From Syntrophaceae bacterium UBA1163 (GTDB lineage Bacteria > Desulfobacterota > BSN033 > UBA1163): a stretch of 12,881 nucleotides of DNA. Shown in pieces: positions 1-6,030 of this stretch. The stretch covers positions 1 through 12,881 of the forward strand of contig DBZJ01000149.1 in assembly GCA_002311635.1 (NCBI GenBank), written 5' to 3'. Within the stretch, counting starts at the first letter, position 1; every line of letters begins with the position of its first letter. The notes under the pieces were generated by a model. The model saw nothing but the letters and a program-made list of their open reading frames with translations, searched no databases and had not been told where the DNA came from. Made by a program: the position numbers and the translations under genes.

Positions 1-12
1 AATCCCTCCTTC

Positions 13-33
13 CCTCCCTTTACGAAAGGGAGG
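13..33. repeat. Perfect 9-bp hairpin
   Basis: CCTCCCTTT and AAAGGGAGG pair perfectly around an ACG loop. It begins a run of palindromes that fills the first 440 bases. No T-tract follows directly, so a terminator role is not supported; it looks like a small repeat element. Confidence 0.6.
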
Positions 34-59
34 AATTTCCCCTCTTTGGCTATCTTTTC

Positions 60-122
60 CCTGCCGCATAGGCAGGCAAGAGGGGTTGCCTGCCTGCGCG
101 AAGCCGCTTCGGCGAAGGCAGG
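60..122. repeat. Multi-palindrome repeat with competing stems
   Basis: CCTGCC (60-65) pairs with GGCAGG (71-76). The segment GGCAGGC (71-77) can instead pair with GCCTGCC (88-94). A further short stem GCCG-CTT-CGGC (103-113) lies inside TGCC/GGCA (91-94/117-120). The overlapping stems are mutually exclusive, as in REP-type intergenic repeats. Confidence 0.5.
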
Positions 123-171
123 GGGGAGATTTTCAGAACGGTGTATCTGCTCAATTACGGATTCCTAAGTA

Positions 172-203
172 ATAAGGACTGATGTAGAACGAGGATTTAT
201 TGA
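172..203 (+). repeat. RNase R C-terminal repeat, copy 1 (fragment)
   Basis: The bases closely match 3274-3305 and 7597-7628. Read in frame from 176 they give R-T-D-V-E-R-G-F-I-D, the end of the C-terminal S1 domain of RNase II/R-type proteins. Only this short piece is present, with no start and no domain upstream, so it is debris or part of a repeat and not a gene. Confidence 0.6.
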
Positions 204-211
204 CCCATTCG

Positions 212-256
212 GCGGCGCTAAACCCCGCCTTTTAAGGCTGGGTAAAGAAGCGCCGC
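212..256. repeat. Nested stem-loop repeat, copy 1
   Basis: An outer perfect 7-bp stem GCGGCGC/GCGCCGC (212-218/250-256) encloses an inner stem ACCC-GCC/GGC-GGGT (222-229/236-243) with one mismatch and a TTTTAA loop. A related sequence lies at 1407-1450, where the inner stem has different bases that still pair. Confidence 0.6.
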
Positions 257-261
257 TTCCA

Positions 262-390
262 TCGACGAGCTCAGGACACTGAGTTTATCGAAGTGCAGGG
301 TCAACCCTGAGCAAGCTCAGGCCTTTGGTTCGACAATCTCACCATCCCGAGCGAAGTCGAGGAACAGGCCCGGGAGTCGAAGGGTCGACT
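262..390. repeat. Cluster of short perfect palindromes
   Basis: Four hairpins follow one another: CTCAG-GACA-CTGAG (270-283) with flanking TCGA/TCGA (262-265/288-291), AGGGT-CA-ACCCT (297-308), CCTGAGC-AA-GCTCAGG (306-321, overlapping the previous one) and AGTCGA-AGGG-TCGACT (375-390). There is no coding potential. The arrangement resembles REP/BIME-type intergenic repeats. Confidence 0.6.
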
Positions 391-443
391 TTGCCCGAGC
401 ATGAAGAGGGTAGGGGGGTGAGATGAACGGAAAGGAATCCTTC

Positions 444-495
444 CTGCAATCAGATTGCAATCAGATTTTGACAGTTTCTGCTAAAAGGTGTAGAT
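444..495 (+). promoter_or_regulatory. Sigma70-type promoter with upstream 11-bp tandem repeat
   Basis: TTGACA (467-472), a 17-base spacer and TAGATT (490-495) form a plausible -35/-10 pair, followed by the enoyl-CoA hydratase start at 545. Immediately upstream is an exact 11-bp tandem duplication of TGCAATCAGAT (444-454 and 455-465). Two copies one helical turn apart next to the -35 box could be an activator or repressor site. The regulatory role is inferred; the sequence match is direct. Confidence 0.5.
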
Positions 496-544
496 TTCAA
501 TTGCTGCCCATTACTGATCGATAAGAAGACCGGAGGTAAATAAG

Positions 545-1330
545 ATGACAGAGCCGATAAAACTTAAGAAGGATGGTGGGATAGTCGAGGTGTTGTTAAA
601 CCGGCCTGAGGCATTCAATGCGTTCAATCTTGACATGATTGAACTTTTTTCAAAATACCTTATCAGTCTTGCGATGGATGACTCGGTATCGGTAATAATA
701 ATCTCCGGCGAAGGCAAGGCGTTCTGTGCCGGAGGGGATCTGAAATGGGCGTTAAACTTCTCTGGCGGACCTGCGGCAGCTTTCCACGAATTGGCCGCTC
801 GCTACCATCAAGCCATATTGGAAATCCTCCGGATGAGGAAGCCGGTTGTCGCGGCTGTTAATGGGATAGCGGCTGGGGGTGGTTTCTCATTGGCCTTGGC
901 CTGCGACTTTCGAGTCGTGGCTCAATCCGCTACACTACGGCAGGGCTATACTTCAAACGGTCTATGTATCGATGGGGGAGGTACATTCACGCTTCCCAGA
1001 CTTGTAGGTTTGGCTCGTGCCATGGAAATCGTTGGGTTTGATAAACCAATTTCTTCTGAGCAAGCACTGGCTTGGGGATTGGTGACGAAGGTCGCCGAGG
1101 ATGGAAGGGTGCTGGAGGAAGCGCGGAAAATGGCCCGTGAATTGACAGAAGGTTCACTTCACTCATTTGGCTGGTGTAAACAACTCCTCATAGACTCTTT
1201 CCATACCCCCTTCGAGTCTCACATCGAGCGAGAGCGTCAGGGACTATCCTCCTGTGCAGCTCATCCCGACGGCCAGGAAGGATTAAAGGCATTTTCGGAG
1301 AGGCGAAAACCAAAATTTAACCTCAAATGA
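545..1330 (+). CDS. Enoyl-CoA hydratase/isomerase (crotonase family)
   Basis: This is a 261-residue single-domain crotonase-fold protein, the usual family length. It should act on an acyl-CoA thioester in the cytosol, as in beta-oxidation or an aromatic/branched acyl-CoA route. Two oxyanion-hole segments are clear: GKAFCAGGDL (57-66) and GIAAGGGFSLALACDF (107-122). At the catalytic loop it reads GLCIDGGGTFTLPRL, with Asp143 where classical hydratases have Glu in a PE-G-G context. An Asp here is seen in PaaG-type isomerases and some enoyl-CoA isomerases, so isomerase activity is as likely as hydration. GGAGG at 532-536 sits 8 bases before the ATG and fixes the start. The acyl-CoA dehydrogenase follows after 213 bases on the same strand and probably belongs to the same pathway. 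The exact substrate cannot be read from sequence. Confidence 0.9.
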   Translation: MTEPIKLKKDGGIVEVLLNRPEAFNAFNLDMIELFSKYLISLAMDDSVSVIIISGEGKAFCAGGDLKWALNFSGGPAAAFHELAARYHQAILEILRMRKPVVAAVNGIAAGGGFSLALACDFRVVAQSATLRQGYTSNGLCIDGGGTFTLPRLVGLARAMEIVGFDKPISSEQALAWGLVTKVAEDGRVLEEARKMARELTEGSLHSFGWCKQLLIDSFHTPFESHIERERQGLSSCAAHPDGQEGLKAFSERRKPKFNLK

Positions 1331-1350
1331 ATCTTATTTATGTTTAGATA

Positions 1351-1396
1351 GATCATTATAGAAATAGAAATTTATGATTTTATGGATGTTCCCCTC
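1351..1396 (+). repeat. Tail element of the dispersed repeat (solo copy)
   Basis: This resembles the 3' parts of the two 180-bp repeats (about 5684-5730 and 7691-7737). All three share the core TCATTA followed by GTAGAA/ATAGAA, an ATTTTATGGA stretch and a run of C. Here it occurs without the RNase R-derived part, so the tail can move or persist on its own. No function is evident. Confidence 0.55.
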
Positions 1397-1406
1397 GATA
1401 CGTTCG

Positions 1407-1490
1407 CCCGCGCCAAACCCCGATTCTTAGATCGGGTAAAAAACGCCGCTCAGTATCAGCCCTGAGCATACCCCGGGCTTCAGACCGGGG
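1407..1490. repeat. Nested stem-loop repeat, copy 2, plus second hairpin
   Basis: CCCGAT-TCTTAG-ATCGGG (1419-1436) is a perfect 6-bp stem in the same flanking context (GCGCCAAAC before, GGTAAA then CGCCGCT after) as copy 1 at 212-256. Stem bases differ between the copies yet pairing is kept. A second hairpin, CCCCGG/CCGGGG (1471-1476/1485-1490), follows. Both lie in the 213-base gap between the two CoA genes. They might shape or process a joint transcript, but the similar copy elsewhere argues for a dispersed repeat. Confidence 0.55.
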
Positions 1491-1543
1491 AGTCGAATGG
1501 TTGATCCTGGCCCTTAATGCTTCCGAGAAAGGAGATTGGTCAC

Positions 1544-2803
1544 ATGATATCCTTAACAGATCTTCGCAAGAAATATTTTGGTGCACCGGATGCCACGGAT
1601 GAGGACATGGAAATCGTGAGAGCGGTTCGCGGATATGTCGAAGGCGAGATCATGCCCTCTCGAAAAGAGCTGGAGGGGGGATGGCATCGCGATGAAAAGC
1701 TTGCCCGCAGTACATTTGAAAAAGTCCATCAAGGGCTGGTTGATATCGGCGTTCAACGAGCGGTTTGGCCTAAACGGTTTGGGGGCTTGGATGTACGCGG
1801 CGCTGTGAACGAAATGATGGTTGAAGAGATATCACGGGGAGATGCAGGACTGGCAACGCACATGGGGATCATTACGTGGGCGATGCTGCCTGCTCTGAGG
1901 GCCAACAGGATGGATTTACTCCAGCGATTTCTTCCGACCATCTGTGACGATAAGCCTCACGGCATGTGTATGGCTCTTACCGAGCCTTCCGGGGGCGCGA
2001 ATACGGAGGACCCCACGCAGCACGGGCGTACCATAGAAACCATTGCCAGGCTTGAAGGTGACGCGTGGGTGATCAACGGCAACAAGATATGGCCGAGCGG
2101 CGCAGGCATCGCTGACATCGCCTACTGTACGGTCTGCACGACAGACGCGAAGAAAGGCGACGAAGGCATCGCTATTATCTATGTCCCACCCGACGCACCA
2201 GGGCTCTCCTTCAGTAAACCGTATGAAAAGATGGGCATGTGCTGGACGGATACGAATGCTGAAATTTATTTTGAGGACGTGAGAGTCCCCAAGGAAAACA
2301 GGGTGGCGGGACCGGGCGAGGATGCCAAGATTTTGCACGACACCGTGGCGATGGGTCGTCTCGGGACTTGCGGGTTCGCGTTGGGTGCCGCGCAAGCATG
2401 CTTTGAAATTGCGCTGGACTGGACGAAGCAGAGGGAGATCGCGGGCAGGCCCGTGAGAACACGCTCACTTCATGCCGGTATCTTGGGGGAGATGGCTCAA
2501 AGGATCGAGTCGGCAAGGTCTTACGCCATGCACGTGTTCAAGATGTCCAAGAATGTGGCGCTCTATGGCCGTCCGGGAGAGCCGTTTATGCTCTCGAAAT
2601 GCTCCGGAGCAAAAGCCTATGTTTGTAACGTCGCGATCTGGGTTGCGCACAAAGCCATCGAATTGATGGGTTCATACGGATATTCCTTCGATTATCACGT
2701 GGAGAAATACCTTCGGGATGTCAAGATACTCCAGTTGTGGCTGGGGGGGCCGCAGCGGGCGCTCTTGGATGTGGCTCTGGGTTACTATAATTTTGAATGG
2801 TAA
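1544..2803 (+). CDS. Acyl-CoA dehydrogenase family protein
   Basis: A 419-residue flavoprotein of the acyl-CoA dehydrogenase fold, expected to oxidise an acyl-CoA at the alpha/beta carbons and pass electrons to ETF. The start at 1544 is chosen because GAAAGGAG (1527-1534) lies 9 bases upstream; an in-frame ATG at 1517 has no such site. Seen features: an all-alpha N-terminal part (about 1-135), the FAD-contact segment MALTEPSGGANTEDP (143-157), GNKIWPSGAGIAD (179-191), the strand EIYFEDVRVPKENRVAG (240-256), and C-terminal helices ending in GSYGYSFDYHVEKYLRD (376-392). The segment that normally reads Y-E-G-T with the catalytic Glu reads LWLGGPQ (398-404), and the alternative Glu position of the isovaleryl-CoA type (helix G) reads AMGRLG. 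The usual base is therefore missing at both sites. It may be a specialised member (ring or branched substrates) or an inactive one. It follows the crotonase-family gene on the same strand. Confidence 0.9.
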   Translation: MISLTDLRKKYFGAPDATDEDMEIVRAVRGYVEGEIMPSRKELEGGWHRDEKLARSTFEKVHQGLVDIGVQRAVWPKRFGGLDVRGAVNEMMVEEISRGDAGLATHMGIITWAMLPALRANRMDLLQRFLPTICDDKPHGMCMALTEPSGGANTEDPTQHGRTIETIARLEGDAWVINGNKIWPSGAGIADIAYCTVCTTDAKKGDEGIAIIYVPPDAPGLSFSKPYEKMGMCWTDTNAEIYFEDVRVPKENRVAGPGEDAKILHDTVAMGRLGTCGFALGAAQACFEIALDWTKQREIAGRPVRTRSLHAGILGEMAQRIESARSYAMHVFKMSKNVALYGRPGEPFMLSKCSGAKAYVCNVAIWVAHKAIELMGSYGYSFDYHVEKYLRDVKILQLWLGGPQRALLDVALGYYNFEW

Positions 2804-2810
2804 AGAGGCA

Positions 2811-2843
2811 GTTGCCCTTTAACGGGCGACCCCAGGCTTTTTT
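2811..2843 (+). terminator. Candidate intrinsic terminator after the acyl-CoA dehydrogenase
   Basis: GTTGCCC and GGGCGAC (2811-2817/2824-2830) form a 7-bp stem with one G-T pair and a six-base loop. A run of six T (2838-2843) follows after seven bases. The gap between stem and T-run is longer than ideal, so confidence is moderate. Confidence 0.4.
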
Positions 2844-2849
2844 CACAAA

Positions 2850-2872
2850 TTCGCGTTCAGCTCATTGGGACT
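2850..2872 (+). repeat. RNase R C-terminal repeat, copy 2 (fragment)
   Basis: Twenty-three bases match the stretch that reads R-V-Q-L-I-G-T in the other copies (compare 3264-3283 and 5577-5595). Sequence on both sides is unrelated. It is the shortest of the five copies. Confidence 0.5.
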
Positions 2873-2892
2873 TCTTCCTCCTCTTTTGTGGA

Positions 2893-3003
2893 GTTGTTTT
2901 AGAACCAACATCCCCTCATACACGGAGACAATCTTATCGATTCATTAAATGAATCGTTTCGTAAAAAAGATCTAACAGTGTCAGGTTGTTTTAAAACCTA
3001 TGT
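2893..3003 (+). repeat. Two copies of a short AGGTT..TTTTA.AACCT element
   Basis: GTTGTTTTAGAACCAAC (2893-2909) and AGGTTGTTTTAAAACCT (2983-2999) are imperfect palindromes of the same design, each followed by a short AT-C-rich tail (CATCCCC, ATGTCCC). Related copies lie near 3368 and 9299. This is a small dispersed repeat of unknown role. Confidence 0.45.
2938..2956. repeat. Perfect 19-bp palindrome
   Basis: CGATTCATT and AATGAATCG are exact inverted repeats around a single A, with no gene nearby. It could bind a dimeric protein or be a remnant of an insertion end; the sequence does not decide. Confidence 0.55.
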
Positions 3004-3245
3004 CCCTTCGTTGACGAGTATACTCCCTGTCGTAATCGAGTCGGAGTCGACTCAGTCGTACCGCCCGACTCGTACCGGGTTGTGCTTCCCAGGAACTGAT
3101 GCACAACAATTGTTCTGAATTAGGAGCCCTTTCTTAGGGTTTAAAAAAATGGTTATTTATTGCCTTCCGGTAATGAAATTCCGACTTTTTTAAACTTCTC
3201 CCTTGATTTTGGTTTAAAATTATTGTCCCCATCTCTCTTACGATT
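3004..3245. other. Gap without a recognisable gene
   Basis: No convincing reading frame on either strand. A GAGTCGACTC palindrome (3044-3053) sits among repeated GTCG/CGAC motifs up to about 3080, and CCCTTTCTTAGGG (3127-3139) can form a weak hairpin. The stretch looks like decayed or repeat-derived DNA. Confidence 0.5.
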
Positions 3246-3326
3246 GATGTCGGAGATCGAGTCCGCGTTCAACTCATCGGGACTGATGTAGAAAGAGGAT
3301 TCATCGACTTCGCCCCACCAGAATGA
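3246..3326 (+). repeat. RNase R C-terminal repeat, copy 3 (26 codons and stop)
   Basis: In frame from 3246 it reads GDRVRVQLIGTDVERGF and ends in IDFAPPE and a TGA at 3324. This is a clean C-terminal tail of the S1 domain found at the end of RNase II/R-family ribonucleases. The sequence just upstream is non-coding, so the rest of the gene is absent. The left edge (GATGTCGG) is the same as in copy 5 at 7569. Confidence 0.65.
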
Positions 3327-3367
3327 AGCCACAACCCTGATTCTTCAGCTCTTCCTCCTCAACCGCT

Positions 3368-3394
3368 AAGTTTTAGAACCTGCGTTTCTTCGTT
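3368..3394 (+). repeat. Copy of the short TTTTAGAACC element
   Basis: TAAGTTTTAGAACCTGCG followed by TTTCTTCGTTCC parallels 2983-3013 (TGTTTTAAAACCTATG then TCCCTTCGTTG). It lies just upstream of the toxin-antitoxin promoter. Confidence 0.4.
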
Positions 3395-3411
3395 CCACCT
3401 TATTTTGAGAG

Positions 3412-3506
3412 TTTCAGCATTTGCTGAAAAATACAGAAATAGTGAAAATAAATCTTGACAAACAATCCATTTCACTGTAATAATTATTTTCAGCAACTGT
3501 TGAAAA
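3412..3506 (+). promoter_or_regulatory. AbiE operon promoter with two matching operators
   Basis: TTGACA (3455-3460), a 17-base spacer and TAATAA (3478-3483) make a near-consensus sigma70 promoter. It is bracketed by two inverted repeats of the same design: TTTCAGCA-TT-TGCTGAAA (3412-3429, perfect) and TTTTCAGCA-AC-TGTTGAAAA (3487-3506, one mismatch), 76 bases centre to centre. The second covers the expected transcription start and the first base of the ATG. AbiEi antitoxins are known to repress their own operon by binding paired inverted repeats through a winged helix. These sites fit that model. The transcription start predicted at about 3490 leaves a very short leader without a Shine-Dalgarno sequence. 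Confidence 0.7.
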
Positions 3507-4576
3507 TGCCTAAGAAAATGAAAACACAACTGCCAGATATGGAGTCAACTGCCCAAAGCATCCTCAAGGTTACACTTCAGAAGATCCCTTTTTTGAAGAT
3601 CGTATCGATCGACAGAGAGCGGAGTCGGGTGGACTTTGTGGTCAATCTCGCTCTCAATAATAAGAAACAGGCTCTGATTGTTGAGCTGAAGAACAACGGG
3701 CAACCGCGTATGGCACGGGAAGCAGTCAATCAACTGATCCGCTACCGGGATTCATTCCCGAACGCCTACAGTGTTTTCATGGCCCCCTACATCTCACCAC
3801 AGGCTGCAGATATCTGCCTCGAGGACGGCGTTGGTTACATCGATTTCGCCGGGAACAGTTACCTCTCGTTCGGACAGGTCTACATTGACCAAACGGGAAG
3901 GCCAAACCCATTTAAGACGAGAAGAGACCTCACCTCTCTTTATTCTCCCAAAGCTTCAAGGGTGCTGCGGGTGCTCATGAACAACCCGGGCAGGAGATGG
4001 AAGATGCAGGATCTTGCCACCGAAGCAGGGGTGAGCCTTGGGCAGATTGCAAACGTCAAAAAAATCCTCCTTGACCGCGAGTGGATTACCCAGCAGGACG
4101 GTTTTTCACTTATGGAGCCGTGGAAACTCCTTGAAGGGTGGTCCGAGGCATACACCTACCGGAAGAATCAGGTCCAAAACTTCTATTCGCTGAAAAGCAT
4201 CCCTGAAATAGAGGCAGACCTCGCGCGGGTCTGTAGCGAGAAGGGCATTGAGTATGCGCTGACCGGGTTTTCCGGAGCCGCACGGTTTGCGCCTGCCGTG
4301 CGATACAACCGGGCCATGGGCTACGTATTCAATATGCCTGAAGACATGGTATCGATGCTGAATCTGAAAGAGGTGGAAAGCGGAGCCAACGTGATGCTTC
4401 TGGGACCTTATGACGAAGGAGTCTTTTCCGGCACGCAGGTGGTTGATGATATCAGAATCGTTTCACCGCTCCAGATCTATCTTGACCTGAAAGGCTATAA
4501 AGGCAGGGGGGAGGAGGCTGCGGAAGTCTTGCTGAGGGACGTGATCAAACCAAAATGGTCAAAAGAGAAACGATAA
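3506..4576 (+). CDS. AbiEi-like antitoxin/repressor with nuclease-like N-domain
   Basis: A 356-residue protein of the long type IV (AbiEi) antitoxin type, first gene of a two-gene operon. The start is the ATG at 3506 because the longer TTG frame at 3455 begins inside the -35 box; ATG 3518 is also possible. Domain 1 (about 15-130) looks like a PD-(D/E)XK fold: VDF with Asp43, then VELK with Glu60 and Lys62, then QLIRY (Gln76 and Tyr80), the Q-x-x-x-Y pattern of RecB-like nucleases. Domain 2 (about 148-200) is a winged helix with MQDLATEAGVSLGQIANV as the HTH. Domain 3 (about 225-350) has YALTGFSGAARFAP and SPLQIYLDLKGYKGRGEEAA, typical of the antitoxin C-terminal part. The likely role is to repress the operon through the flanking operators and neutralise the downstream nucleotidyltransferase. 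Whether domain 1 cuts DNA is unknown. Confidence 0.8.
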   Translation: MPKKMKTQLPDMESTAQSILKVTLQKIPFLKIVSIDRERSRVDFVVNLALNNKKQALIVELKNNGQPRMAREAVNQLIRYRDSFPNAYSVFMAPYISPQAADICLEDGVGYIDFAGNSYLSFGQVYIDQTGRPNPFKTRRDLTSLYSPKASRVLRVLMNNPGRRWKMQDLATEAGVSLGQIANVKKILLDREWITQQDGFSLMEPWKLLEGWSEAYTYRKNQVQNFYSLKSIPEIEADLARVCSEKGIEYALTGFSGAARFAPAVRYNRAMGYVFNMPEDMVSMLNLKEVESGANVMLLGPYDEGVFSGTQVVDDIRIVSPLQIYLDLKGYKGRGEEAAEVLLRDVIKPKWSKEKR

Positions 4577-4577
4577 T

Positions 4578-5405
4578 ATGATAACTCGGCGGGATTACAC
4601 AGAGGAAGGAGTCGAGGCTGCACGTTCTGTCCTTGTAGAGTTGGTCCGTCTTTTGGGCGAGTACAAAGATGATATCGTTCTTATAGGCGGCTGGGTTCCG
4701 GAGGTCCTGCTGCCCCATTACACCGGCCCCCATGTCGGAAGCATGGACGTTGATATTGCCCTGAACCATCAGAAGATCCAGGAGGAGGGATACAAAAGGA
4801 TCGAGGCTCTACTTCAGCGCAGGGGCTATCGGCAAGGGGAACAGCCCTTCATCTTCTTCCGGACAGTGAAAGTGGATGATAAGGAAATCGATGTGGAAGT
4901 GAATCTCCTGGCCGGTGAATATGAGGGGACTTCGAGAAGTCACCGTCATCAGAAGATACAGGGAATTCGTGCACGCAAGGTGAGAGGATGCGATCTCGTT
5001 TTTGAGATGCCAAAGGAAATCAGGATCGAGGGGAGACTTCCGAATGGCTCTCGTGACACCGTAACCGTGCGTGTTTCCTCTGTTGTCCCGTTCCTTGTGA
5101 TGAAGGGTATGGCCATGGACGCCCGGATAAAGGAGAAGGACGCCTGGGATATTTACTACTGCGTGCTAAATTGTCCTGGAGGGATCGATTCACTGGCAGA
5201 GGAGTTCAAGCCTCACCTGCATCATGGACTGGTCAGGGAGGGCCTGCAGAAGGTTGCAGGAAAATTCTCCTCGGAAAAAGCTTTTGGTCCAAAATCAATT
5301 GCAGACTTTGAGGAGATAGAGGACCCTGAGGAACAGGAACATATACAAAGAGACGCTTACGAGCGGGTGAACACCCTGCTCAAAAAGCTGGGCATACCGG
5401 TATGA
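4578..5405 (+). CDS. AbiEii/AbiGii-type nucleotidyltransferase toxin
   Basis: A 275-residue nucleotidyltransferase-fold protein, one base after the antitoxin stop, so translation is probably coupled. Motif 1 is LIGGWVPEVLLP (Gly37-Gly38) and motif 2 is SMDVD (Asp57 and Asp59), the G-G/S...D-x-D metal and nucleotide site. A third acidic strand is KEIDVEVNLLAG (about 102-113). A later segment, ARIKEKDAWDIYYCV (about 182-196), matches the K-x-K-D...D-I-Y pattern common in AbiEii proteins. Known AbiEii-fold toxins stop growth by transferring nucleotides to RNA (tRNA in the MenT relatives), giving abortive phage defence. All core residues seem present, so it is likely active. The target is not readable from sequence. 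Confidence 0.85.
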   Translation: MITRRDYTEEGVEAARSVLVELVRLLGEYKDDIVLIGGWVPEVLLPHYTGPHVGSMDVDIALNHQKIQEEGYKRIEALLQRRGYRQGEQPFIFFRTVKVDDKEIDVEVNLLAGEYEGTSRSHRHQKIQGIRARKVRGCDLVFEMPKEIRIEGRLPNGSRDTVTVRVSSVVPFLVMKGMAMDARIKEKDAWDIYYCVLNCPGGIDSLAEEFKPHLHHGLVREGLQKVAGKFSSEKAFGPKSIADFEEIEDPEEQEHIQRDAYERVNTLLKKLGIPV

Positions 5406-5451
5406 AAAGCGTTTTCCATACGAGATTTCAGAGTTTCCGTCTTGACCTCTC

Positions 5452-5655
5452 GGGCAGCGGCTCGATGGCATCGTTACGGGCGCCTCAGAAAAAGGAACGT
5501 GGGTCCGCGTATTCCACCCGCCGGTCGAAGGAAAGCTGCTACAAGGGTTTGAAGGTCTTGATGTCGGAGATCGGGTTCGCGTTCAGCTCATAGCAACCGA
5601 TGTAGGACGAGGGTTTGTCGGCTTAGCAGGAGCAGGAAGAGGGCAGGGGGGCTGA
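5452..5655 (+). pseudogene. RNase R/II C-terminal S1 domain remnant (repeat copy 4)
   Basis: In frame from 5452 the DNA encodes GQRLDGIVTGASEKGTWVRV, then FHPPVEGKLLQGFEGLD and GDRVRVQLIATDVGRGF, with a TGA at 5653. This is the C-terminal S1 RNA-binding domain of RNase II/R-family exoribonucleases. Just upstream a different frame reads S-V-L-T-S-R, which resembles the residues that precede this domain, so a small deletion near 5451 probably broke the frame. The catalytic RNB domain is absent. It starts right after the toxin gene. Several changes (IDF to VGL) and a G-rich C-terminal extension suggest decay. Confidence 0.7.
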
Positions 5656-5738
5656 GATTCGAATATCCCGGCGAGGACAGTTGATCATTAAAAAAGTAGA
5701 ACTTTACAATTTTATGGACGTCCGCCTTGTCTGTTCTC
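5560..5738 (+). repeat. 180-bp dispersed repeat, left copy
   Basis: The segment aligns along its length with 7569-7746 in the same orientation. It has 31 codons of RNase R C-terminus and a stop, a variable 30-base stretch, then a conserved non-coding tail (TCATTAAAAAAGTAGAA, then TTTTATGGACGTCC and TTGTCTGTTCTC). The two copies flank the membrane-protein/flavoprotein gene pair as direct repeats. Confidence 0.75.
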
Positions 5739-6030
5739 AATAATCCAAGCGAGTTTGAGTTTATATAACTCGATCTAGTCAACAACTTCACCACTGCCTT
5801 TCCTAAAATACAGGGCTTTTTTCTCAAAAATACATGCTCTTCCTTATTTTCTCAAGACCATTTTCGTTGAACATGGATTTTAGATTCTTTTCCTGGACAG
5901 GAATAACCTTAAGGTTCCTGGATAAAGAACATTACGTGGAAGGAATACGCCTCTAAGGAAGAGCTGGCATATTTTTACAACCCGGCCTTAAATACGGAAG
6001 GACAGCTTGTTTGGGAAAGGGGTAACTAAG
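5739..6030. other. Gap upstream of the membrane protein gene
   Basis: No gene is visible. CGAGTT and AACTCG (5750-5755/5767-5772) form an AT-rich hairpin. AACCTTAAGGTT (5905-5916) is a perfect 12-bp palindrome inside CAGG/CCTG. AAAGGGG (6017-6023) is the ribosome binding site for the ATG at 6031. No clear promoter was found. Confidence 0.5.

Noticed and set aside
60..390. CRISPR array
   Set aside because: The repeats are palindromes of different sequence with no regular unit or spacer length, and no cas gene is present.
1517..1543. Earlier ATG for the acyl-CoA dehydrogenase
   Set aside because: No ribosome site before it; the ribosome site lies between it and the ATG at 1544.
1916..2516. 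Long antisense frames inside the acyl-CoA dehydrogenase gene
   Set aside because: They mirror codon bias of the true gene, have no ribosome site and no recognisable domain.
3455..3505. TTG start giving the antitoxin 17 extra residues
   Set aside because: The TTG is the first half of the -35 box, so it would not be in the transcript from that promoter, and the extra residues look unlike the rest.
5402..5593. 63-codon frame starting in an ATGA overlap with the toxin stop
   Set aside because: A different frame of the same DNA encodes a recognisable S1 domain, so this frame is a shadow of the RNase R remnant.
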